From: Lepidodermella squamata
Taxonomy: Eukaryota; Gastrotricha
Assembly (NCBI GenBank): GCA_047495785.1
Contig: JBLDXI010000046.1
Span: forward strand, 62,001-126,000
Direction of reading: 5' to 3'
DNA: 64,000 bases
Below the pieces are notes generated by a model. That model saw only the letters and a program-made list of their open reading frames with translations. It had not been told where the DNA came from and made no database searches. Shown here piece by piece: positions 56,019-64,000 of the stretch. The stretch's first letter is position 1. Each line of letters opens with the position of its first letter. A program made the translations under genes and the position numbers.

Positions 56019-56408
56019 ATGACATCAATTAGCTACAACTGGATATCAGCTTCAGTGCCTTTCACGCTGTTACTAGCAGCTCTTGGCCTCATTTTACGCT
56101 GGTGTTTATTCGAAGCTGTTCGGCGATCAGAACAACGCAGGCTTGACATGCTGGCTAGTCTTATCATCGAAAGCTCTGAGCTGGCTAACATTCGGATCGA
56201 AAACAATCGCAGCCAGCGGCCTAGGTCGATTATTGTCTCAATCCCGCCAGCTGATTCATTACCCTTAACTGCTGATGGCCAGCAAAGCGTAGCTCATCCA
56301 AATCCGATTCTACATCAAGAAACAATTGATTTGTCTCAACCACCTCCAACTTACGAAGAAGTGGCGAAAATGATCGAAAAATCGAACTTTTCAACTGAAA
56401 AATCTTAG
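56019..56408 (+). CDS. PPTY membrane protein, paralogue 3
   Basis: Single exon of 129 aa from MTSISYNWISASVPFTLLLA. One membrane segment (to about residue 28), then RRSEQRR, an Arg/Ser segment (SQRPRSIIVSIPPA) and QPPPTYEEVAKMIEKSNF near the end. The central tail differs from paralogues 1 and 2 by several short insertions and deletions, all in frame. The TATA-like word of paralogue 1 reads CGTAAACA here, so expression may differ. It lies 173 bases before the secreted gene at 56582, the same order seen at other copies. Confidence 0.68.
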   Translation: MTSISYNWISASVPFTLLLAALGLILRWCLFEAVRRSEQRRLDMLASLIIESSELANIRIENNRSQRPRSIIVSIPPADSLPLTADGQQSVAHPNPILHQETIDLSQPPPTYEEVAKMIEKSNFSTEKS

Positions 56409-56581
56409 ATTATTTTTGATGATCGGAAAAATAAAGCTATAGAAAAATTGATTGGTCGAAATCACGCAACACCATTATAATTAATTTTTCAAATGCGTTT
56501 TAGAAATTTAGAAAAAATTGGAGAAAATTAGGATGGATCAATCTGTTGAACAATTCTGGCTAATTATTTCAGATTAAAAAA

Positions 56582-57156
56582 ATGAAAAATATGCTGGTAA
56601 TTTTTTGCTTCCTGATGGCTGCCCTAGGTATTTTTTTGAATATTAAATAAATATTTTGGAAAATTCGTTAAATTCAGAAAATTTATTATTTAATTTTTCA
56701 AATTTTTGTCAATTTTTTTAATTAATTTTTTCAATTTTAATTTTAATTTTTTTGACAGGAATTGGTCGTGTTGGAGCTGGACGGGATCACCAGGGTGTTC
56801 AGGGCATTCAGGGTGGCCTGAATGACGACTTCGAGTACGAACCTTACGCTAAGGTTCGGCTTCACAAGCGTTTTCGAAGTTCTGAAAGCAGCGAAGAAAG
56901 ACCACGTCGTCGTAGACAACCCGTTCGCATCGATGCGAATAACGTGAATGACAACGTCAATTTCGCCCAGGGCCAATTGCAGTCGAACCCGTGCCCTTGC
57001 GTTCTTGGCGCGGCTTGCCCGCCCTGCACGACTATGCCACCGGCTACGACGGCGGCTCAAATTCGATTTTTCCCGCAGGGTCTTTTCAACCCTAACGGCT
57101 TGCTGCAGCCTGGTGGTAACAGGCCTAATTTCTGGATTGATCGCTGGCAAAATTAA
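56582..57156 (+). CDS. Small secreted basic protein, possible processed precursor
   Basis: Two exons, 56582-56627 and 56759-57156 (phase 1), give 147 aa. Exon 1 encodes the signal peptide MKNMLVIFCFLMAALG. The second exon has an acidic stretch (LNDDFEYEPY), basic clusters KR and RPRRRRQ (possible furin-type cleavage), a short CPC...CPPC Cys cluster and an Asn/Pro/Gly-rich tail (FNPNGLLQPGGNRPNFW). The layout suits a processed peptide precursor or small structural/antimicrobial protein; I do not recognise it. Three damaged copies of exon 1 lie upstream at 48.4, 51.9 and 55.6 kb. Confidence 0.65.
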
Positions 57157-58911
57157 CAATACAGAGCATGCGTGAATTTTTGGACAAATCTAATTATTTA
57201 TTCGAATAAAACAGCATTTATAAATCGAACGTTTTAGTTTTTCCTTATCTTCACGAAATTTAGTTTTATTAGCTTTTCAGATGTTGACATTAAAACGCAT
57301 TTGTTCTTCTCATAAGTTTTCCTTTGTTTGATAAATTCAGGAATTTTTCCAAATTTTCAATTCTCCGAAAAATTTGCCAGTAAAATTCGTCGTGATAAGT
57401 GATTCGGACCCTTTCGAATAAAATCTTCGAAAAATCCAATAAATGAGCTGCCTATTTTTTGGAATTTCTTGTCAGCTGATTATTCGTAATGTTCTTGATA
57501 AATCCGACCAAATTATAGCTAGGCCGAATTTTAAAATAGACATTTAATGTGCTGATCAGCCCTCCGATTTTTTCTGGACTCGAAAGTGTCAGCCACTGGA
57601 AGAAAATTCCAGAAAGGTGTACGAAAATTGAAAAATGTGAGCTTTGGGCAATTCGCCTCTGAAAATACGAAAATGAGCATATTGTGAAAAGAAAAGCAAT
57701 TTTAGGTCTTCTTCCAACTTCTTTCCGGACAGTTTTCAGATCATTTCAAATTGGCTGTAATGAGATTTATTGGCTTTAGGGATTAGGGATTAGGAAATAT
57801 ATATTTGCGAACAAATCGAGCAATCGCTTTGGTTAAAAAGCACGAAAACTGCGAATTTATTACTCAAAAAATGCCCAAACCTGGCCGAAGGTCTTGAAAG
57901 TGTACGCCGATAATTTGTCGAGAGAATTTAATATTTTTGTCGAGTGGCGAAAAATCGGAAGCCAGGGGCTGATGAGGGTCCAAGACACTATACTAATGCG
58001 CCAAGGTTAGGTATCTGGAAATAACTGATCAATTTACAAAATGATCAAAATTTGCAGGTATGACCCAGCTCAATTTTTGAAATATGTGAAAAAACTGATC
58101 GGATATTTTCAATGATATAAATAACCATCATGAATTCTTTCGTTTCTCTTTCTTATTTTTCCAGATTTCTATCAAATATCAACTTGTTTGCAATTTTTAA
58201 ATTCCCTAATGCAGCGTGTCCCTGAAGTTGCGCAACTATTTTTTTAATTTGGCAACTTTTTGTAAGAAATTTAATTAATTTCTATAAATAAGCCTACCGA
58301 GAGAATATTTCATCTATTATCCGCGATTTAATCGAATAAATAAAAAATTTACCGGAGAAAACCCGGAAAACCCTGATGGTAACTGGTTCGGTAATTTTCG
58401 GTATTTTACCCTGTTGGACCAAATTTCTCCGGACATTTTTAATCACTTTTTAAACAAGTGACATACCTAAATTTTATCTCTGTGATTTTTTGAATTTGTC
58501 GAAAAAATGTTCTGGCCATGAGATGTGACTCCGTCTCTCATGTTAGAGTTTCTGAATCCTTTTCCGAGTAATTTCTTTGCTTGCGTTAATTATGGGACAC
58601 GCTGTAGATCCGAAAATCGCGAGAAATCAAGAAAAATGGTGACCTCAAAATATCCAGGAAAATTTAGGAAAGGAAACATGGTCTACCTTTACTTAGGAAC
58701 TTTTGAGAAGCGTTTCCTTTTGTTAACGGTATCCTAATTTTCTCAAAATTCGCCCTAACAAATTAGCATCTCGCATTCATGAAGATTAAAAAAAGACGAT
58801 TATAGCCAAGATAAACGTATCATCCACCTGATAAGACTGAATTACAAGCTAGAAGCGAGATATGAAGTCAACACCCATCACTACTTCAAAATTTACTGAA
58901 CTACTTGTGAG
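57157..58911. other. Intergenic, nothing recognised
   Basis: AATAAAA at about 57205 is a likely polyadenylation signal of the previous gene. The rest is AT-rich with no supported gene. Confidence 0.5.
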
Positions 58912-59705
58912 ATGTACCAGTCCGGTATCGTAATTCTAGCGTTATTAGCCTATTTTTCAGGTAAAATACGACCGAAACCTGTTAACAAATTGATATTATT
59001 CGGGCAATTAACAGCCTTTTTAATGACACTTTGAATTAATTTCTAGTTTCTCAAGCCGATGATGATTCCTTGGTTGGCTTCTGGCCACTTACCAGCCAGA
59101 CCTATGTGAATGAAATCAGCCGCTGGTTAACTCCCTCGGCAATCTATTCCCCAGCCTTGGATCCTGGGGCTGGACCTTTCGGGCAAAATAACACGGCCTA
59201 CACGGTAGATAGACCCACTAGCCGCATAGCCGCGTACAACAACATCGCGCTACCAAGCCCCAATTTCACGCTTTCATTCTTCATGAAATCGACCGATGAC
59301 AAGGAATTCACGATCGCCAGCTTTTACGAAAACTCAACGTCCTACCTGCGAGTGGTTTACTACCAGTCGAATTTAATGGGCTTCGAGGTTACGTCGGGCG
59401 ATACTAGATTCCCGCTTCTGCTGAACGATTCCCAATGGAACTTCCTTTCATTCGTCTACTCGGGGTCTACAGGCTTTGTCGAGGTTCATGGTGAAGATGG
59501 TTCGCCGTTTCCGTTAGCGAAAGCTCCCTTGCAGGTTCCTGCCTTGAATCCATCCTATACGACGTTCTCATTCGGCGGTGATGCCTCAAGTCAATCTGAC
59601 ATGTCAAACCTGGATTCGCTTGCCTGTATTACGCTTCATTCGAAGGCTTTAGCTAATAGCGACATTGCTCAGTTGACGAGCAAGTGTAAAGCTGTCCAGC
59701 CTTGA
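58912..59705 (+). CDS. Secreted ConA/LamG-like protein, copy 1
   Basis: Exons 58912-58960 and 59047-59705 (phase 1), 235 aa. Exon 1 encodes only the signal peptide (MYQSGIVILALLAYFS). The mature part starts near VSQADDDSLVGFWPLTSQTY and looks like a single laminin-G/ConA-like jelly-roll domain: GFWPL and NEISR at the start, FTLSFFMKS, FTIASFYENS, WNFLSFVYS and GFVEVHGEDGS in strand-like spacing, then LDSLACITLHSKAL and a final Cys. Such domains bind sugars or matrix proteins; the binding partner is not known. Two close tandem copies follow. Confidence 0.78.
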
Positions 59706-61556
59706 AACTGAAAAATTTCTAAGAAATTTCTAAATAATCAATAAAAAAGCCGGGTTGGCAAAGTGGTCATTGATCCAATTATGATAAGTTGTCTATTTTA
59801 GCTTGTCTATTTCGGAAATTTTCCTTACCTTCGGAGGAAGCAAATTTTCCTTGCTTTGGGGTTTCTAGCCTGGACCTCTCGAGCGGGGGCAGGAGAGGGA
59901 GGGTGGGGGGTGGGCTACGATACCCCCTGCACCCCCTCTACTTCGAACTCTGATCAGAGAAGATTCAGAGGCAAGGCCATCCAAAAATAAGACATCTCTT
60001 GCTCTTGCTAATTAGGTATGCCTTATAACACCGTGATTAAAGGTACAGACTTCGAACAACAAAAGAGTCTATGGTTTGTAAATTTCCGAAGTCCTTTTAT
60101 GCTGTTTTGATTAGCTTGCCGTATTTGTCCAAATATTCATCAAAGTTCATAAGTTTCGGGTTCAGCTTTTTCGTAGCTTCAAAATCACGGCTCGCATTGA
60201 GTTCTCATGAATAAACGCAAAGAAATCATGAATAAACTGGTACTTGGAAAGATCAGCCGCGCCTGGAAACGGCAATTTCCGGAAAACTTCTGTACGTACA
60301 GGCTGGTACGTAACTTCCTCGCCTAAGATCTCGCCAATCTTTCGAGCTTGTTCGCTAACTGTCAGCAATGACGGGGAACTCCCGTTGTCGTGGGGCGTGT
60401 TCGGCCTGTCGGTCTGTCGGTCGTCAAGGAGGATAGTGGTGTACGTAAAAAAAAACATCCAACTGCCCACTAAGGCGGGGAACTCCCGTCGTCGTGGGGC
60501 GTGTTCCGTCCGTCGTTCAAGTAGTATGTTAGTGTTGTCAAAAAATGAGTCCTATGTTTGAGGAGGATGTGTGCGTTGCAGTAAAAAATGCGTTGTCGTG
60601 TGACGGGGAACTCTCGATGATGTGGGTCTTGTTCCACTCTGTCGGTCCGTCGGCAAAAAGCATCAGTAAGGGGTGTTAAAAATTAATCCCATTTACAGGA
60701 GGATTAGGGTGTGCCAGTAAAAAATGCGCTCTGTGCCGTGGTGCCAGTCAATGACGCGGGCAGTTGTGCACACGACATGGGCTGACAAGCGTGACAGGTG
60801 ATTACCGTTTGCGCGACTTATTTTGCGCCACTCGGTTTGCGCGACGCGATCTGCTCGCCTATTACATGGTGTATATGCATGTTACGTGCCGCGCAAAATG
60901 AGTAGCCCAGACGGGAACCGCCCGTACTATTTTTGCATGTGCGGCGTGGCAACTTATGACCTGCGACTAACGGTAATAGCACATTACCAGACCCGCTTAC
61001 GTTTTCGTAAAAACCACTACGCTACGCATTCGCGCTATTTTAACCGTTGATAAGCTAATGTGACGTAAAACGTAAATGTTCAAATACTAGCACATTCATG
61101 ATTTGTAGCTAGAATTGAAGCCCACCTAAGCAACGATACATTGACTTGCAAGCCCATCTCAAAAAATAGCCCGGGCGCTACAACGTAATACGCGATAAGC
61201 TGCGAGATATGGACCCCAATGCTAAGTGGTGTATGTGACGGTTACCGAATGATTCTCAAATGAAGGATCGATTCCATCCGGGAATTGCGCCGTCGTCGCG
61301 TGTGCATGACACGCTACTTGGTTATATATGCGCAAAGCTGGACAGAAGTCAAAGATGTGCACGAAAACGTTATACCTAGGTCTTAGGTTATGCATGTTCA
61401 GAGTCACACGTGCCCACTGCCCACGTGATGACGAAGTCACGGAGTTCCCCGTCAACTGTCAAAGGCCGCAGGCCGACAGTGGTAATTCACTAGAGAGCGA
61501 ACCTCGCTTGCCAATCCAAGTACTCGCTGTATTTCCCAAAATAAGAATGTGGCCAT
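59706..61556. repeat. Spacer with degenerate minisatellite
   Basis: At 60370, 60474 and 60601 the block GACGGGGAACTCCCG (or a variant), followed by TCGTGGGGCGTGTTC-like and GTCGGTC-like sequence, recurs about every 105-130 bp. An inverted trace (GGAGTTCCCCGTC) is at 61441. Frames in this region are by-products of the repeats. Confidence 0.6.
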
Positions 61557-61727
61557 TTTAGCCAGAAAAACGAGCGAAACGAGAAAAATTTGAAGATGAT
61601 GCACAAAACGCGCTCCCCGTTCCAAAACCACTTCTCAAACGAAGTAAGGGACTAAATGTTCATTTTCTAGTCCGATCCGGCCAAGCTGGAGGGGATGATA
61701 CTTCCCATACCCCCTGAAAGTCTTATA
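61557..61727 (-). repeat. Family 2 repeat, copy 3
   Basis: Contains GAGCGAAACGAGAAAAATTT, CCGGCCAAGCTGGAGGGGAT and CCCCCTGAAAGTC in the inverse order of copy 1. The outer CACACTG end is less clear. Confidence 0.5.
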
Positions 61728-61910
61728 CTGGATCGTGGGTCCCACACTGTTCGAGTGCGTACTTCGTGCCTTCCGCCTACTCCAAGATACCGAAGAGGCG
61801 ATAAGATAATATTGTACACATGGATTGACCACAGATAAGAAAGATTCAACCATGACAAATTAAGATACATCCTAATTATTAGCTTCAAGTAATCATAGAT
61901 TCAACCAGAA

Positions 61911-62743
61911 ATGGCCTGGTTAGCTTTCACGACTTTGACGATATTTATCTCTTTGACAGGTAAGACAGATCGAGATATTTCGTGATGGAGGTTTTGATGT
62001 TAATGAAAATGCTTAGGTGTACCTAGAACTAGAAATTGAGTGCTTGACAAGTAATTGTATTGAGTCCTTCCATTCTTTTTCCAGTTTCTCAAGCCGATGA
62101 TTCTTTGGTTGGTTTCTGGCCACTTACCAGCCAGACCTATGTGAATGAAATCAGCCGCGGTTTGACTCCTTCGGCCATCTATTATCCTCTTTTGGACAAG
62201 TATGCCGGCCCTTTCGGGGAGATAAACACAGCCTACACCGTCAGCAACCCCACCGGCCGCTTAGCAACCTATAATGATATTTCACTGCCAAGCCCAGACT
62301 TCACAATTTCATTCTTCGTGAAAACAATTGATGAGCTTCAATTTACTATTTTGAGTTTTTACGAGAACTCGACTTCCTTCTTTCGCGTGGTTTTCCATCC
62401 CCCAAATTTAATCGGCTTCCAAGGCATACCGACTGATACTAGATTCCCTGTTATGCTGAACGGCACCAACCATTGGAACTTCATTTCAATCGTCTACTCG
62501 AGCTCTACGGGCTTTGTCGAAATGCATGGTGAAGATGGTTCGATGTTTCCGTTCGCGAAAGCCCTATTGCAGGTTCCTGCCTTGAATCCATCCACCTCCT
62601 CCTTTTCAATGGGCGGTGATGCCTCAAGTCAATTTGACATGACAAACTTAGATTCGCTTGCATGTATTACTCTTCATTCAAAAGCTCTAGCTGATAACGA
62701 AATCGCTCAATTGACGAGCAATTGTAAGGCTGTTCAGCCTTGA
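61911..62743 (+). CDS. Secreted ConA/LamG-like protein, copy 2
   Basis: Exons 61911-61959 and 62085-62743 (phase 1), 235 aa, the same exon sizes as copy 1. Signal peptide MAWLAFTTLTIFISL. Mature domain VSQADDSLVGFWPLTSQTY ... FTISFFVKT, FTILSFYENS, WNFISIVYS, GFVEMHGEDGS, CITLHSKAL, NCKAVQP. Most differences from copy 1 are conservative and in frame, which points to a functional protein. The signal peptide differs more than the domain. Confidence 0.8.
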
Positions 62744-63240
62744 AACTGATTTCTTGAATAATAATAAAAATGTTTAGGACTCTGAATGACAAGCTAATAA
62801 ACATTCAACTACCCCTATTTCGTCTTCCAGAGGTATTAGGATCGTTGAGCTGGGGGTTACTGCAAGCAACCCCGAGCAGCGTAGTATGTACTTCGCTTCT
62901 GATGTGTTCTTCGAACTGTATTCTCGGCCCCTTTATTGAGTCGTCAATTTTTATATCAATTTCTTTCAGAGCAGAAAAGGCGATAGGGCTAAAATTTTAA
63001 GATCAAGGCTCAAGGTCAAGTTTTGAAAGTGATTTCCGTAAATAATGATGAATCACCATTCGATTTGAACGCTAAGCAGAAAACTATAACCTAGATAACA
63101 ATCAAACGGAAGGTAGCAACTGGGCGATAAGGCAAAAAACAAGATACCCAGCAAGAAAAAAGCTTATCTATATATTATATTAGGTCTCCGCGGTATTCAG
63201 TACTTCGTACTTCTTACCTAAATCAACATAGAGCTCTAGG
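62744..63240. other. Spacer; TATA-like sequence before copy 3
   Basis: AATAAAA at 62763 follows copy 2. CTATATATTATATTAGG near 63169-63185 lies about 60 bases before the next ATG and may be its TATA box. Confidence 0.45.
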
Positions 63241-64000
63241 ATGGCTTCGGTTTTTTCCATTATTCTGGCTGTGTTTGCCTCCATTTCAGGTATGAATCGA
63301 ATTTGATGACAAAACTGGGCGAATAAAAGGTAGAGCAGTCATTCTAATGATTTATAAGCGATACGGGATGAGCGCATTTAAAATTCGTACTGGGATTTGA
63401 ACATTTTCGGTCGATTTGAAGTTGAAATATGAGAATAGAAATGATATCTTTAACGAACAACCGTTTTCCTTTCTTCAGTTTCTTTGGCCGATGATTCACT
63501 TGTTGGTTTCTGGCCACTAACCAGCCAGACGTACGTGAACGAGATCAGCCGCGGCCTAGCTCCAAGCAGCGTCTACCAGCCTTTGTTAGACACAAAACCA
63601 GGCCCGTTTGGCCAGCCAAACACCGCATACACTACGACTAGGGTTGTAACGCAGGGTCGTTTAGCAGGTTTTAATGACATCCAGTTGCCCACTCCTGATT
63701 TTACCTTCTCATTCTTCGTGCGAACAACTGACACGAATATATTTACGATTGCAAGTTTTTACGATGACGCCTCAGCACATCTACGGGTTGTTTACTACCC
63801 TCCAAATCTGATCTCGCTCGACGGATCACCGAAAACTGTCAGATTTCCGATTCTATCCAATACGACCGAATGGAATTTCATTTCCCTTGTCTACACTAAT
63901 TCCACCGGGTTCGTTGAGGCTTATGGCCAGGATGGGTCTATGTTTCCATTTGCGAAGTTGCGACTACAAATTCCGGCGATGGATCCATCTAAAACAGCAT
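63241..64000 (+). CDS. Secreted ConA/LamG-like protein, copy 3 (partial)
   Basis: Exons 63241-63289 and 63479 onward; the second exon runs off the window after 174 codons. Signal peptide MASVFSIILAVFASIS; mature part VSLADDSLVGFWPLTSQTYV ... TPDFTFSFFVRTT, WNFISLVYTNSTG, EAYGQDGSMFPFAK. It has a small insertion near YTTTRVVTQGRLAG relative to copies 1 and 2. Exon 1 length (49 bases) and phase are identical in all three, showing duplication of the whole gene. Confidence 0.78.

Noticed and set aside
60162-60470. Overlapping frames of about 100 codons on both strands
   Set aside because: They follow the minisatellite, have no features and disagree in strand.

Overview
This window is metazoan nuclear DNA. 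Genes are split by GT-AG introns, usually 50-380 bp, AT-rich and often ending in TTTCAG or TTTCCAG. The genes are animal families: a class C GPCR, an ER prolyl 4-hydroxylase, an ankyrin/SOCS-box protein and signal-peptide proteins. The intron style resembles nematodes or another small-genome invertebrate, but I cannot name the species. Much of the rest is transposon debris.

Layout. 0.8-4.3 kb: a GABA-B-receptor-like gene on + (3 exons, 747 aa). 4.6-30.1 kb: six copies (A-F) of a secreted Cys-rich family, all on -, each rebuilt here from four exons joined in phase 0. One copy (D) is a wreck and one (F) has a frame error. Four of the copies share a long duplicated upstream region and a TATA box; a palindromic TAATTA motif is clear in three of them. 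Between the copies lie Ty1/copia debris, an odd ORF joining a LINE endonuclease to the receptor's C-terminal half (9.6-10.4 kb), LINE tails, small terminal-inverted-repeat elements and a complete hAT transposon with an 8-bp target duplication (25.5-27.9 kb). 31.1-34.3 kb: prolyl 4-hydroxylase alpha subunit on -; fragments of this gene also lie beside Cys-rich copies B and F, so the two genes were probably duplicated as one unit.

36.5-38.6 kb: an SMC6-like gene on + whose N-terminal and C-terminal ATPase halves are spliced together with no room for coiled coils or hinge. 39.9-42.4 kb: an ankyrin/SOCS-box gene on -. 42.6-57.2 kb: a duplicated two-gene unit, made of a small membrane protein with a PPTY motif and a small secreted basic protein. 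It is broken up by an inverted duplication, nested transposons, a 1.8-kb inverted-repeat element with an 8-bp target duplication and a perfect 67-bp palindrome. 58.9-64.0 kb: three tandem secreted ConA/LamG-like genes, the last running off the window.

Many proteins are secreted or membrane-bound (receptor, Cys-rich family, PPTY proteins, 147-aa basic protein, ConA-like proteins) or act in the secretory pathway (prolyl hydroxylase). Exon borders were placed by hand from splice signals, phase and comparison among paralogues; no database search was possible.
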